A stretch of 64,000 nt of DNA from UBA1413 sp964650525 (GCA_964650525.1 CAZYUA010000007.1:1-64000); one strand, 5' to 3'; positions 17,808 to 28,262 are shown, counted from the first letter of the stretch. A program made the numbers and translations. Notes: generated by a model from the letters alone, not told the origin.

Positions 17808-19076
17808 ATGTTTGACCTGGACCGATGGAATGAAATAGGGCATGTGCTGACGAAAAATAAGATCCGCAGCCTTCTGACAGCTTTTGGGGTTTTCTGGGGA
17901 ATTTTCATGCTCATTGTAATGGCCGGCGCAGGAAACGGACTGAAAAACGGGCTGTTGGAAGGGGTTGCCCGCTTTGCCACCAATTCAGCCTTTATCTGGA
18001 CCGACCGCACCAGCGAACCTTATAAAGGATTCAAACGGGGAAGATACTGGAATATGGATTCGGAAGACCTGATCTATCTGAGGCACCATATTCCGGAACT
18101 CGACATTCTCTCACCCAAGAATTTTGGCTCGGGAAGCAACAGCGGACCCAACACCGTCAGGGGAATACGGAACGGTTCTTTCAACATCAAGGGGGATTAT
18201 CCCGATTACATCCTGATCGATCCGGTCACTATCCTAAAGGGACGATGGATCAATGAAATGGATATCCGGGAAAAAAGGAAAGTCTGCGCCATCGGCGAAA
18301 AGGTCTTCGAGACTCTGTTTGATAAGGGGGAAGACCCCATGGGAGAGTATCTGAAAATTTCGGGCGTTTACTACCAGGTGGTAGGTGTCGTCAGGCCGGA
18401 AACACGGATCAACGTTAACGGCCGCACTGAGGAGTCGGTGTTTATCCCTTTCACCACCATGCAGCAGACCTACAACATGGGCAATGAGGTGCATTTTCTG
18501 GCATTCACGGCCAAAAAAGGGGTTCCTGTCAGCGTGGTGGAAGAAAAGGTCATGCGGTTCATCAAACAACGTCATGCCATATCCCCGACCGATGTCCAGG
18601 CTCTCAACAGCGTAAACATAGAAAAACAGTTTAAACAGATGAGCGGTTTGTTTCTGGGTGTGACGATCCTTACCTGGATTGTCGGCATCGGTACCCTGAT
18701 GGCGGGAGTAATCGGTGTCAGTAACATCATGCTGGTAATTGTCAGGGAGAGAACCCGTGAGATCGGTGTCCGGCGGGCTCTTGGAGCCCGGCCGGCTACC
18801 ATCATATCCCAGGTGATGCTGGAGAGTGTGGTTTTGACGACCCTGGCAGGCTATACCGGATTGTCAATGGGTGTCGGATTGCTCGAACTGATCAACAGGA
18901 TTCTGGAGAGCCGCCCTGTTACCGGCGAGGAAGTATTTTTCCGCCATCCCGGGATCAGCATGTCGGTGGCTTTGGCGGCACTTGCCGTGCTGGTAGTGGC
19001 AGGTTTGTTTGCCGGCACCATCCCGGCCAAAAGAGCCCTTCAGATTAAACCCATTGAAGCCTTACGGGAAGAATGA
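17808..19076 (+). CDS. MacB-type ABC permease 2
   Basis: 422 residues, start ATG 17808 (MFDLDRWNEIGHVLTKNKIR). Same layout as the preceding permease: N-terminal helix (LLTAFGVFWGIFMLIVMAGAGNGL), periplasmic domain about 45-285, three C-terminal helices with VSNIMLVIVRERTREIGVRRALGA. The two proteins share the ends of their sequence closely (both finish IKPIEALR(D/E)E-like), consistent with tandem duplication. It probably pairs with permease 1 to form the membrane part of a MacAB-TolC-like exporter. It is the only gene of the operon preceded by repeated intergenic DNA. Confidence 0.92.
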   Translation: MFDLDRWNEIGHVLTKNKIRSLLTAFGVFWGIFMLIVMAGAGNGLKNGLLEGVARFATNSAFIWTDRTSEPYKGFKRGRYWNMDSEDLIYLRHHIPELDILSPKNFGSGSNSGPNTVRGIRNGSFNIKGDYPDYILIDPVTILKGRWINEMDIREKRKVCAIGEKVFETLFDKGEDPMGEYLKISGVYYQVVGVVRPETRINVNGRTEESVFIPFTTMQQTYNMGNEVHFLAFTAKKGVPVSVVEEKVMRFIKQRHAISPTDVQALNSVNIEKQFKQMSGLFLGVTILTWIVGIGTLMAGVIGVSNIMLVIVRERTREIGVRRALGARPATIISQVMLESVVLTTLAGYTGLSMGVGLLELINRILESRPVTGEEVFFRHPGISMSVALAALAVLVVAGLFAGTIPAKRALQIKPIEALREE

Positions 19077-19175
19077 AAGAAATTCAGAATACCGGATTTT
19101 AACAATGCAGGGAAAAAACAATAGTCAGAAACCAGTCTCATGGGATCAGACAGAACAACGTAATATTCATAACAG

Positions 19176-20291
19176 ATGAAAAAGATTTTTCGGATTTTGG
19201 GCTTCAGCTTTCTGGCCCTGGCATTTTTGGGGACGTTGGGATTTTTGTATAAAAAATCACAACCGCAGGCCGAACTTTACGAAGTAAAGACCCCGGAAAT
19301 TACCAACATTATCAGGAAAACGGTAGCAACAGGTTCAGTGGAACCCCGGAAGGAAATAGAGATCAAACCGCAGGTTTCGGGAATTATCGAAGAGATTTTC
19401 ATCGAAGCAGGTACGATGGTCCGCAAAGGAGACGTGCTGGCCCGCGTGAACATCATTCCCGACATGATCAGCCTGAACAATGCCGAGTCGCGGCTGAACA
19501 GGGCAAAACTCAGCTTTGAGGATGTTAAAATCCATTACGGCCGGCAGTCATCGCTGTTTGAGAAACAGGTGATTTCGCGCGAAGAGTACCAGAAAGCCGA
19601 GTTGGGGTACAACTCCGCCCGCGAGGAGGTCGAGGCAGCCGAAAACAACCTGGAACTGATCCGGAAAGGGGTAACCAAGACTTCCGCAAAGACGACCAAC
19701 ACGCTGATTCGTTCGACCATCGACGGAATGGTACTCGATGTGCCGGTTAAGGAGGGCTTCTCCGTAATCCAGGCCAACACGTTCAATGCCGGCACCACCA
19801 TAGCCATTGTTGCCGATATGAAAGATATGATCTTCATCGGCAAAGTCGACGAAACCGAAGTAGGAAAAATCAGGGAGAACATGGACATTGATCTGACCAT
19901 CGGAGCTATCGACAATGAAACCTTTCACGCCGTTTTGAAATACATCGCTCCGAAAGGGAAAATTGAAAACGGAGCCATTCAGTTTGAGATCAAAGCCGAC
20001 CTGGTGTTGGAAGAGGGCCAGTTCATCCGTTCGGGTTACAGCGCCAACGCCGACATTGTGCTTGACCGGCGCGACAGCGTGCTCACCATACCGGAGAGCC
20101 TGCTCCGTTTTGAAAAGGATACCGCCTATGTTGAAGTGGAAACATCCTCACGGAATTATGAGAAACGACTGGTCAAAACGGGAATCTCCGATGGAATCAA
20201 TATCGAGATCACTGAAGGTCTTTCCCTGACAGACAAGCTAAAAGGCGAAAAAACAGACCCAAAAAAAGGGGATAAGGAAAAGGGTGTATAA
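19176..20291 (+). CDS. Periplasmic adaptor (MacA/HlyD family)
   Basis: 371 residues with an N-terminal membrane anchor (about 1-26). The barrel-sandwich/lipoyl half PRKEIEIKPQVSGIIEEIFI is followed by an alpha-helical hairpin (about 100-165), the second lipoyl half near VLDVPVKEGFSV, and a beta-barrel domain. It links the inner-membrane permeases to the outer-membrane TolC-like channel. The C-terminus is short and charged (GEKTDPKKGDKEKG). Fourth gene of the export operon; gap of 99 bases from permease 2. Confidence 0.93.
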   Translation: MKKIFRILGFSFLALAFLGTLGFLYKKSQPQAELYEVKTPEITNIIRKTVATGSVEPRKEIEIKPQVSGIIEEIFIEAGTMVRKGDVLARVNIIPDMISLNNAESRLNRAKLSFEDVKIHYGRQSSLFEKQVISREEYQKAELGYNSAREEVEAAENNLELIRKGVTKTSAKTTNTLIRSTIDGMVLDVPVKEGFSVIQANTFNAGTTIAIVADMKDMIFIGKVDETEVGKIRENMDIDLTIGAIDNETFHAVLKYIAPKGKIENGAIQFEIKADLVLEEGQFIRSGYSANADIVLDRRDSVLTIPESLLRFEKDTAYVEVETSSRNYEKRLVKTGISDGINIEITEGLSLTDKLKGEKTDPKKGDKEKGV

Positions 20292-20435
20292 GGTTACAAA
20301 GTAACAACGAAAAGGAATAAGTGTAATTTTATATTTTATTACAGAACAGAAAACGCTTCCGGTATAAGCTGCCCTAATCTGAAAACCTTCATCAGACGGC
20401 CTTTCCGGGGTGTGATTCATAAAACAAGAAAACAG

Positions 20436-21791
20436 ATGAAGCGTTTGGCAATCATTTTCCTGATCGGGCTGCCGTTGGCCGGCACTTTCCCGGTTCGTGC
20501 CCAGGATACCTGGTCCCTGCAGCAATGCATCGGGTATGCCCTGGAGAATAATATTCAGATCAAACAACAGGTTCTGGCTGTGGATTATCAGAAAATACAG
20601 CATGAACAAGCACGTTCTGACCGTTTGCCCGGCTTGAACGGGCAAATCGGGAACAATTACAACTTTGGCCGTTCCCTTACCTATGATAATACGTACGAAA
20701 AGGCCAATTCGACCAGTTTGTCGGGGTATCTGGGCGCTGATATTACCCTTTTCAACGGGTTTCAGTTGCAGAATATCATCCGCCAGCGTGACCTGGATTT
20801 AAAGGCCTCCATCCAGGATTTGCAAAAGGCCAAAGACGACCTGGTTTTGAACATAGCGGCCCTCTATCTCGAAATATTATTTGCCGAAGAGCTGACAGCC
20901 ATAGATTCAAGCCAGATGGTGGTCACACGCCAGCAAATGGAACGGACCCGCAAGCTTGTGGATGCCGGTAGTCTGGCCCGTGGTGCTCTCCTGGAGGTGG
21001 AAGCCCAGCTGGCCAGGGAGGAACTTCAGCTGGTGAACGACCAGAACCGCACGCAGCTGGCTTACCTGAACCTGTACCAGTTGCTGGAACTTCCCATATC
21101 CCAGTCGTTTCAGGTCGAAAAACCGGAACTTCCCGATCTGCATTCGGGTGCGATTGCATACAATTCCCTGACATTGTTTAATAATGCCGTTCTCCGCAGG
21201 CCGGAGATCCAGGCTTCCCGGATGCGGGTGGAGAGCGCCAGACGTGTTCTCGACCAGGCCAGGGGAGCCCGCTATCCGAGATTAACTTTCGGCGCCAACT
21301 ATTACAACAACTACAACGACAATTACACCCGCTACCTGAATAACAATCCTCTCGAAAAAGAGATCATCCCCTTTGGCGAACAGCTGAAAAACAATAAAAG
21401 GTATGGCTTCGGCTTCACCCTGAACATTCCCGTTTTTAATAAATTCCAGGTTAAAAACAGCATTACCGGAGCGCAGATCCAGGTTGCCGACTATGAATTC
21501 AGGCTGCAAAGCATGCGGAATCTCCTGCAAAAGGATATCGAACAGGCCTACACCAATGCACTGGCAGCCCTGAAAAAATACATCTCCAGTGAGAAAGCCG
21601 TTAATTCGAGTGCCGAAGCCTTCCGGTATGCAGAGGAGAAATTCAACGTGGGTATGGTGACCACTGTTGAGTACAACCAGATCAAGAACAACCTGACCGC
21701 AGCACAATCGCAACTGTCACAGGCAAAATATGAATACATATTCCGGTCAAAAATCCTTGATTTCTACAACGGAATTCCCATAGAACTGTAG
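20436..21791 (+). CDS. TolC-family outer-membrane efflux protein
   Basis: About 451 residues from ATG 20436, which starts a signal peptide (MKRLAIIFLIGLPLAGTFPVRAQ); a GTG at 20412 is in frame but adds a charged non-signal stretch. The mature protein shows the two internally similar halves of OEP proteins: WSLQQCIGYALENNIQIKQQ opening the first and AVLRRPEIQASRMRVESARRVLDQARG opening the second. Forms the trimeric exit duct for the MacAB-like system encoded upstream. Last gene of the operon. Confidence 0.93.
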   Translation: MKRLAIIFLIGLPLAGTFPVRAQDTWSLQQCIGYALENNIQIKQQVLAVDYQKIQHEQARSDRLPGLNGQIGNNYNFGRSLTYDNTYEKANSTSLSGYLGADITLFNGFQLQNIIRQRDLDLKASIQDLQKAKDDLVLNIAALYLEILFAEELTAIDSSQMVVTRQQMERTRKLVDAGSLARGALLEVEAQLAREELQLVNDQNRTQLAYLNLYQLLELPISQSFQVEKPELPDLHSGAIAYNSLTLFNNAVLRRPEIQASRMRVESARRVLDQARGARYPRLTFGANYYNNYNDNYTRYLNNNPLEKEIIPFGEQLKNNKRYGFGFTLNIPVFNKFQVKNSITGAQIQVADYEFRLQSMRNLLQKDIEQAYTNALAALKKYISSEKAVNSSAEAFRYAEEKFNVGMVTTVEYNQIKNNLTAAQSQLSQAKYEYIFRSKILDFYNGIPIEL

Positions 21792-21941
21792 CGCAGACAG
21801 CCGGCCCCCGGTGTTGATCCCCCGGAAGTGTTGGCAAACCCTTGAAAAGTACCGGAACAGTGAGGAAACCAGAAAGGAGCCGGGAACATCCCGGAGTCCT
21901 GAAAACAGCGTTCCAGGTTTCGGTGGCAACGTATGTATCAG

Positions 21942-22427
21942 CTACTCTTTTTTCTTTTTGATTTCCTCCAGAACTTCTTCCACCACTTTCCTGGTTGAGT
22001 CGCCAATTTCCTGAATTCCATTTTGGACCTCTTCAAGGTCTTGATCCAGGTTTTCATCCAGGTATTTCTTAACGCCCTTCCGGAGATTTTTCAAATCTTC
22101 CCGGAGGTTTTCATCGATCAGGCGGCCAGTCCTGCTGTTTGCCTTGGCTGCAAAGTACCGGCCCCGCAGTGCCAAAACCCTGACCTTTTCTTCGGCAGAC
22201 AGGACATCCCTGAATTGGTCATACCATTCTCCTGCATACCGGCTGTATTGCCGGTTTGCCCACTTCCAGTCGGTTTCCTTGTATTCCAGACCGTTATTTT
22301 CCACCTTCGTGACGAACTGTTCGAACCTTTCCAGGTAACGATCGCCCGACGCTGGGGCCATGCACGATCCTGACAGCAATAACAACACGAAAAAGACCAG
22401 GATGGTTCTGGCTGAAAAATGTTTCAT
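21942..22427 (-). CDS. Small lipoprotein with charged coiled-coil tail, unknown
   Basis: 161 residues. A lipoprotein signal is clear (MKHFSARTILVFFVLLLLSGSC, lipobox SGSC). The mature part has an aromatic-rich helical segment (YKETDWKWANRQYSRYAGEWYDQF) and a long, strongly acidic/basic helix to the C-terminus (ending EEVLEEIKKKKE) that should form a coiled coil. Resembles uncharacterised Bacteroidota lipoproteins; no function known. Convergent with the TolC-family gene. Confidence 0.75.
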   Translation of the reverse strand: MKHFSARTILVFFVLLLLSGSCMAPASGDRYLERFEQFVTKVENNGLEYKETDWKWANRQYSRYAGEWYDQFRDVLSAEEKVRVLALRGRYFAAKANSRTGRLIDENLREDLKNLRKGVKKYLDENLDQDLEEVQNGIQEIGDSTRKVVEEVLEEIKKKKE

Positions 22428-22563
22428 TTTACCTAGCAGTTTTTAGTTAGAACAAATGGTGTCAGAACTATTCATTGGTGAGTGCCGCTCCTTCGCCGTA
22501 CCCGAAAACCCGGAGGGTTGCAGCCTTCAGGATCAGAGGAACCGGCGGAGTCTGCAATGCGGG

Positions 22564-23568
22564 TTACTGGTCCGGGGGAGTTTCGTGGTTGTCTTGCTCG
22601 ATAAGGAGCTTTTTTTTCATCCGGTTGAACAACGATTCCTCCCCGCTGCCTACATACTGGGCCTGATAGATGGAGGCATTCAGCTCAAAACCAATCAGGA
22701 GGATCAGCGACAGGAAATATATCAGCAACAGAATAATCAGCAAGGTTCCTATTGATCCATATAGTTTGTTGTACTGGCTAAAGTTATTAATATAATAACC
22801 GAACCCGATGAGGGTGACAATGCTGAGCAAGGTGGCCAGAGAACCACCTGCAGAGATGAATCTCCATTGTGTTTTTTTGGCGGGAGCCAGATAATAAAGA
22901 AAGGAGTAGGCAAAGAAAAAGAGAGCTAAGATGATGATCCATTTACCGGCGGAAAGAAGATAGTAGGTGATTCTATCGAACAGGGCGGTATGGGCGACCA
23001 GATAATCGAGCAATGCCTGGCCGCCGGTAACCAGGGCAATGGCCAGGGTAAGCAGGAACCACAGGATGAACAGCAGCTCCAGCGAAATCAGCCATTGGCT
23101 GATCCAGGAACGCCTGTTGATACTGTGGATGGTGGCATCGAAGGCTGCCATCATGGAGGAAATGCCGTTCGAGGCAAACACCAGTGCCATGATGAAGCCC
23201 ACGGAAAGCAGACCTCCCCTTGGCCGGGTGATGATATCCTCAACGGTCTCCTCAATGGTGTTGAAGGTAGATTCGGGAACCAACGACTTGATCAGGAAAA
23301 AAAGCTCATCCTGGAAATCCGGAATCGGCACATACGGGATAAGAGTGAATAAAAACAGGATGGTCGGAAACAGCGCCAGGAAAAAATTAAAGGCAATAGA
23401 AGAAGCCCGGGTATTCAAAGAGCCGTCTACAATGCTGCGCCAGAAAAAGATGGAAACATTGTATACCGGCACCCCGTCGAAAAAGGGCAAAGAGACTCTT
23501 TTTGCCCGGTTGATAATTTTCCCGGCAATCCTTTTACTGACAGCGTCCATCTTTTTAAGATGCTGCAT
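22564..23568 (-). CDS. YihY/BrkB-family inner-membrane protein
   Basis: 334 residues with about six membrane helices. The diagnostic segments are RASSIAFNFFLALFPTILFLF near residue 55 and the glycine-rich YGSIGTLLIILLLIYF near residue 270. The C-terminal ~35 residues are hydrophilic. The family is formerly annotated as ribonuclease BN or virulence factor BrkB; its biochemical role is unsettled. It starts 3 bases after the stop of the DUF4783 gene, so the two are co-transcribed. Confidence 0.9.
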   Translation of the reverse strand: MQHLKKMDAVSKRIAGKIINRAKRVSLPFFDGVPVYNVSIFFWRSIVDGSLNTRASSIAFNFFLALFPTILFLFTLIPYVPIPDFQDELFFLIKSLVPESTFNTIEETVEDIITRPRGGLLSVGFIMALVFASNGISSMMAAFDATIHSINRRSWISQWLISLELLFILWFLLTLAIALVTGGQALLDYLVAHTALFDRITYYLLSAGKWIIILALFFFAYSFLYYLAPAKKTQWRFISAGGSLATLLSIVTLIGFGYYINNFSQYNKLYGSIGTLLIILLLIYFLSLILLIGFELNASIYQAQYVGSGEESLFNRMKKKLLIEQDNHETPPDQ

Positions 23569-23571
23569 ACA

Positions 23572-23976
23572 TCACTCCTGCTTTTCAATCCTCAACTGGT
23601 GGATGATGTCTTTCCCGGTGGTTTTTTTTAACAGAAAATAGACCCTGAAATTCTCCTGACTGGTACTCAGGTTACCGATGACGTACCTTGCGCCTTCTTT
23701 ACCTCCCTGGTGAATCACAGTAAATTTTTCAGGCTTATACCGGTTGAAAAAATTGCTGACAATCTGTTCTGCCTGCGCTTTGCTGTACACATTATCATTC
23801 TCCAGAATGGCAAGTTCCACATTCTGATTGAAGTACGAGGACAGGACCTTTGCATTTCCGGTTTTTAATCCGAGGATAATATCATCGGGAATCTGCCCCA
23901 CCATCTGGCTGCCGCTGCTGAAGGCAAAAAACAGAAAAACACCGGAAAGCAGGAATATTCGCATGAATGGTTTCAT
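23572..23976 (-). CDS. DUF4783-type exported protein
   Basis: 134 residues from ATG 23976, which begins a signal peptide (MKPFMRIFLLSGVFLFFAFSSGSQ). The mature domain (about 25-134) with QIPDDIILGLKTGNAKVLSSYFNQNVEL, and a later KPEKFTVIHQGGKEGARYVIG, matches the Bacteroidota DUF4783 family, a small NTF2-like fold by resemblance. Function unknown. First gene of a two-gene unit with the YihY-type protein; a TAnnTTTG box (TATTTTTG, complement of 24038-24045) lies about 60 bases upstream. Confidence 0.82.
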   Translation of the reverse strand: MKPFMRIFLLSGVFLFFAFSSGSQMVGQIPDDIILGLKTGNAKVLSSYFNQNVELAILENDNVYSKAQAEQIVSNFFNRYKPEKFTVIHQGGKEGARYVIGNLSTSQENFRVYFLLKKTTGKDIIHQLRIEKQE

Positions 23977-24078
23977 CACAACCTCTTTTGATAAATTCGT
24001 ACTTTTGGCTATGCAAAAACTGTGCAAAAAAGAACGGCAAAAATATTTTAGCGTAAATTTAGGACTTTTCTTAAGATT

Positions 24079-24558
24079 ATGAAAATGAAGGTCATTTTGA
24101 TAGTGACAGGAAAAACCGACTCAAACTGGCTTCAAAAAGGGGTTGACGAATACGCTGGGAGGATTAGCCGGTATGTCCCTTTCGAAATGTCCGTCGTACC
24201 CGGCATCCGTCCAACCCGTAACAGCTCCCCGGAATTCCAGAAACAAAAAGAGGGGGAATTGCTGCTCCCGCTGATAGAAGGGAAAAGGGATGTTTATCTG
24301 CTCGATGAGAAGGGAACCGAATTTTCCTCGCGAACTTTTGCCGGATTTCTGGAGAAAAAAATGGCTGCCGGCTGCCGTGAACTGGTCTTTATCACTGGCG
24401 GACCTTATGGGTTCCCGTCAACAGTAGACCCCTATGCTGCCGGGAAAATATCCCTGTCGAAGCTGACATTTTCTCATCAAATGGTCCGTTTATTGTTTCT
24501 GGAACAACTGTACCGCGCTATGACAATCCTCAGGGGAGAACCTTATCACCACGATTGA
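24079..24558 (+). CDS. rlmH: 23S rRNA (pseudouridine-1915-N3) methyltransferase
   Basis: 159 residues from ATG 24079; the second ATG at 24085 gives 157 residues and a more usual N-terminus (MKVILIVTGKT). SPOUT methyltransferase features are clear: LVFITGGPYGFP (SAM-binding knot) and the C-terminal LSKLTFSHQMVRLLFLEQLYRA...GEPYHHD that identifies RlmH. Methylates pseudouridine 1915 in helix 69. The following kinase gene starts 2 bases after its stop, or overlaps by 4 bases if the TTG at 24555 is used. Confidence 0.97.
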   Translation: MKMKVILIVTGKTDSNWLQKGVDEYAGRISRYVPFEMSVVPGIRPTRNSSPEFQKQKEGELLLPLIEGKRDVYLLDEKGTEFSSRTFAGFLEKKMAAGCRELVFITGGPYGFPSTVDPYAAGKISLSKLTFSHQMVRLLFLEQLYRAMTILRGEPYHHD

Positions 24559-24560
24559 AA

Positions 24561-27500
24561 ATGCGAAGAAAGCTGAAATCCCATTATTTTCTGATTCTGG
24601 CTGTTTGTTGCCTGGGGATTGCCATGGTCCTGGAAATATCCCTGACAGGCCGGCACCAGGAACAAAGGATGATTGCCAAATTCAGACAAAAACTTGCCGA
24701 AAAGGAGATCCTGCTCGAAAGAAACATGGAGGATATCAGCAGAATCGTCTCAAAACCAGGTTTTTCCGATCGCTATCTGAGCGAAATGGCCCCTTACAAC
24801 AACCAGCTTGAAAAAGATGGAATCGGCTATCTGATCTATCGCGGAGACCGTTTGTTTTACTGGTCGGATGGCGCCATTTCATTCCGGGATCATCTGCCCT
24901 TTCCGGAAGTACCCGATTCGCCTGTTGTCCATTTTCCCAATGGCTATTATCTTCTGAACAGCCTTGAGGCTGATTCGATGACCCTTATCGGTCTTATCCT
25001 GGTAAAATACAGCTATTCGCATAAAAACCAATATCTTCAAAACACGTTTTTCCCCGGATTCAACCTTCCGGAAAACTTTGAGCTGATCAAAGCAGGAACC
25101 GGCAAAGGATACCCCGTATACAACCGGAAAGGCCAGGCTGCTTTCTCCATTGTTCCGCGGGGAGATCCCTCGTTTCTGCCCTGGGAAGTAGCCTGGCCTG
25201 CCCTGCTTTATCTTGCAGGGCTCCTGATGCTGCTGCTCTATTCAAGAAAATTGATCTCACTCCTGAATTTCGGCACTACAGGCCGGCTACTGGTCACGGC
25301 AGCTTTTCTGTTCCTGCTTTACTGGCTTCACATTTTTTTCCAAATCCCGCGGGTATGCCAACTGATCAGTTTTTTTTCACCTACCTATTTTGCCCTCAAC
25401 TTCTGGCTCCCTTCGCTGGGCGATTTTTTCCTGATGTCTTTGCTGGGTTTTTACTTCATGCTGAACCTGTTCTGGGATTTTCGGATCAATCCTCTCCGGG
25501 AGGGTTCAGGCATCCCCGCGGAAATTCTGGCCCTCTTTTTACTCGCAGCCACCGGCGCCCTGTATTTTGTAACGGATTTTCTTACTTCACAGCTGATATA
25601 CAATTCAAGCCTCTCTTACACCCTCAACCGGATCAACGAGATCACCCCTCACACGGCCATCGGCATTGCATCCCTGATCATGCTTCTTTCCGGCCTTTTC
25701 CTCCTGACTATTAGGATGACCGACGAGGTCAGGAAAATTCTTTCTTTCAAAAAAACCCTCATTTACCTTTCAGCCCTCACCCTGGTTTTTGTCCTTGTAC
25801 ACCGGATGGTCACCGGAAAATTTGCCTTCCATCCGATGCTGTTTTTTTTCGTCACTGCCGTGCTCTCCCTTTTCTACACAAACCGGGATACAAAAAAATA
25901 CGGGATGAGTTACCTCATCCTGTTCATTTCTGTAATTACCATTTACTCGATCGACGTAATTTACAGGACTACTGAACAAAAGGAGAGAGAGGTTCAGAAA
26001 CTGATGGCTGTAAATCTGGTGGGAGAACATGACCCTGCCGCGGAAGTGTTCCTGGTGGAGATTCAGGAGCAAATCAACGTCGATCCCATGATTCCTTTTT
26101 ACCTGATACCCCCTTTTGCCCAACTCGGCGAATACCTGGAAAACACCTATTTCAGTGGTTTTTTCAGGCAGTATGACCTGCAGATTACGATCTGCACGGG
26201 TTCTGACAGCCTGGTCCTGCAACCCCAGAATACCCGGACTCCCTGTTTTCCGTTTTTTGAAACTATGATGCAAAACCAGGGAATGCCGCTGCCGCGGACC
26301 AATTTTTACTACCTGGACAATATGGACGGCCGGATATCCTATCTCGGCAAACTTCACTATCCCTTATCGTCCGATTCAACCGGCGTCTCCGTATTCATAG
26401 ACTTGAAATCACGCATCCAGTCGGAAGGGATTGGTTTCCCCGAACTCCTCATCGATGAATCCATACGCAAGCCGGAAAGTTACAGAAAGTACAATTATGC
26501 CAAGTATTTCGGGGGGGAACTGGTAGACCGCCATGGAGAATACCCCTACAATTACTACATCTATTCCTATAATTTCAAAGACGGCGAATTCACTTACAAT
26601 ACCTGGGATGAGTATGAGCATCTGGTCCACCAAACCGATGAAGACAATTACGTGATTGTGAGCCGCTCTCCCTATACCTTTCTGGACTACCTTATATCCT
26701 TTCCCTACCTGTTTGTACTTTATTTTCTGACATCCCTGGGCGTTTTGCCGCTGATACAACCCGGAAGGAAGAAAAGAAACTTCTCTTTCGATCTCAAATT
26801 CCAGATCCAGTTTGCCATCATCTCCATTGTCTTCGTGTCGCTTCTTCTGGTAGCCCTGAGTACCATTTTCTACAACATTGATGAGTCGCGGACCCGCTTA
26901 CAGGAGGACCTGGACCGGAAAATGAATTCCATTGCAACCGAAATCGACCAGCGACTCGAAAAGGAGCCTGCCATTGCACCGGAAATGACCGAATGGATGA
27001 CGGATGAAATGATCCGGTTATCGAATACTTTTCAAACCGACATTAACATTTACGGGACTGACGGCAATCTGATCGTCTCTTCGAGGCCGGAAATTTTCAA
27101 CCGGGGTCTTGTTTCCAGAAAAATCAACTCACAAGCTTATTTTGAGCTTTTTGAAAATTTCCAGACCAACTATTTCCAGCCTGAGAAAATCGGCAAACTC
27201 AGTTATCTGTCGGCCTATGAGCCCATCATCAACAACAGCGGTGACTACCTGGGATTCATCAACCTGCCCTATTTTACACACCAGGACCGGTACAGTCAGG
27301 AGATCACCACCTATATTGTAGCCTTCATTAATTTATACGTGCTGCTGTTACTGATAAGCATGGTATTTGCCATTTTTATTGCCAACCAGATTACCCTTCC
27401 GCTGGCAACGATCCGTGAAAACCTGAGGCGGATGGAGCTGGGTAAACGGAATGAGCCCATCAATTACGACCGGGAGGATGAAATCGGGAAGCTGGTGAAA

Positions 27501-28262
27501 GAGTACAATAAGAAAGTGGATGAACTGGCTGTGAGTGCAGAATTGCTGGCACGGTCGGAAAGAGAGAGTGCCTGGCGGGAGATGGCCAAACAGGTTGCCC
27601 ACGAGATTAAGAACCCGCTAACCCCGATGAAACTGAATATTCAGCACCTGATGCGGTTCCGGGGAGAAGGGAAAGCTTACCAGGAACATGTGAACCGGAT
27701 TGCTCAGACCCTGATCAGTCAGATAGACACCTTGTCGGAAATTGCCACCGAGTTCTCCAACTTTGCTCAAATCCCGACAGCCATGAAACAGGTGTTCGAC
27801 CTGAAATCACAGATTAAGAAGGTCATTGAGCTTTATGAAAACGACGACCGTGCTACGATCACCCTTGATGCCAGCAGTTGCCCTGACGTAAATGTGAATG
27901 CCGACCGGGAACAATTGTCCAGGGCATTGATCAACCTGATCAAAAACGGTATCCAGGCTATACCGGAAGAGAGGAAAGGCCGAATTGTCATTTCGGCAAA
28001 CAAAAAAAACCATATGGTGGTCCTGTCGGTCTCCGATAACGGCACCGGCATTCCCACGGAACTGCAGGAGAAGATGTTCAGCCCGAATTTTACCACCAAA
28101 ACCAGCGGTATGGGCCTGGGATTAGCCATTGTAAAAAATATTGCCGAAAATTTCAACGGCAGGGTTTGGTACGAAACCGCCATCGGCGAGGGCACGACCT
28201 TTTACCTGGAGATCCCGGCATTCGAACCACCCGGGGGAGCCGGCGAAGAGGCAGCCATATGA
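24561..28262 (+). CDS. Very large multi-pass sensor histidine kinase (NtrY-like core)
   Basis: 1233 residues from ATG 24561. Order seen: membrane helix (about 8-27); an extracytoplasmic domain (about 30-210); a block of seven or eight helices (about 215-480); a second extracytoplasmic domain (about 480-710); two helices around 715-780; a third, Cache-like domain with TDGNLIVSSRPEIF (about 785-920); a helix; a HAMP domain (ANQITLPLATIRENLRRMELG); the kinase core. The phosphorylated histidine is H1014 in MAKQVAHEIKNPLTPMKLN, and the ATPase has the N box (NLIKNGIQAI), DNGTGIP and GMGLGLAIVK. No receiver domain and no adjacent response regulator, so its partner is encoded elsewhere. The stimulus is unknown. 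The next gene overlaps its stop by 4 bases. Confidence 0.9.
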   Translation: MRRKLKSHYFLILAVCCLGIAMVLEISLTGRHQEQRMIAKFRQKLAEKEILLERNMEDISRIVSKPGFSDRYLSEMAPYNNQLEKDGIGYLIYRGDRLFYWSDGAISFRDHLPFPEVPDSPVVHFPNGYYLLNSLEADSMTLIGLILVKYSYSHKNQYLQNTFFPGFNLPENFELIKAGTGKGYPVYNRKGQAAFSIVPRGDPSFLPWEVAWPALLYLAGLLMLLLYSRKLISLLNFGTTGRLLVTAAFLFLLYWLHIFFQIPRVCQLISFFSPTYFALNFWLPSLGDFFLMSLLGFYFMLNLFWDFRINPLREGSGIPAEILALFLLAATGALYFVTDFLTSQLIYNSSLSYTLNRINEITPHTAIGIASLIMLLSGLFLLTIRMTDEVRKILSFKKTLIYLSALTLVFVLVHRMVTGKFAFHPMLFFFVTAVLSLFYTNRDTKKYGMSYLILFISVITIYSIDVIYRTTEQKEREVQKLMAVNLVGEHDPAAEVFLVEIQEQINVDPMIPFYLIPPFAQLGEYLENTYFSGFFRQYDLQITICTGSDSLVLQPQNTRTPCFPFFETMMQNQGMPLPRTNFYYLDNMDGRISYLGKLHYPLSSDSTGVSVFIDLKSRIQSEGIGFPELLIDESIRKPESYRKYNYAKYFGGELVDRHGEYPYNYYIYSYNFKDGEFTYNTWDEYEHLVHQTDEDNYVIVSRSPYTFLDYLISFPYLFVLYFLTSLGVLPLIQPGRKKRNFSFDLKFQIQFAIISIVFVSLLLVALSTIFYNIDESRTRLQEDLDRKMNSIATEIDQRLEKEPAIAPEMTEWMTDEMIRLSNTFQTDINIYGTDGNLIVSSRPEIFNRGLVSRKINSQAYFELFENFQTNYFQPEKIGKLSYLSAYEPIINNSGDYLGFINLPYFTHQDRYSQEITTYIVAFINLYVLLLLISMVFAIFIANQITLPLATIRENLRRMELGKRNEPINYDREDEIGKLVKEYNKKVDELAVSAELLARSERESAWREMAKQVAHEIKNPLTPMKLNIQHLMRFRGEGKAYQEHVNRIAQTLISQIDTLSEIATEFSNFAQIPTAMKQVFDLKSQIKKVIELYENDDRATITLDASSCPDVNVNADREQLSRALINLIKNGIQAIPEERKGRIVISANKKNHMVVLSVSDNGTGIPTELQEKMFSPNFTTKTSGMGLGLAIVKNIAENFNGRVWYETAIGEGTTFYLEIPAFEPPGGAGEEAAI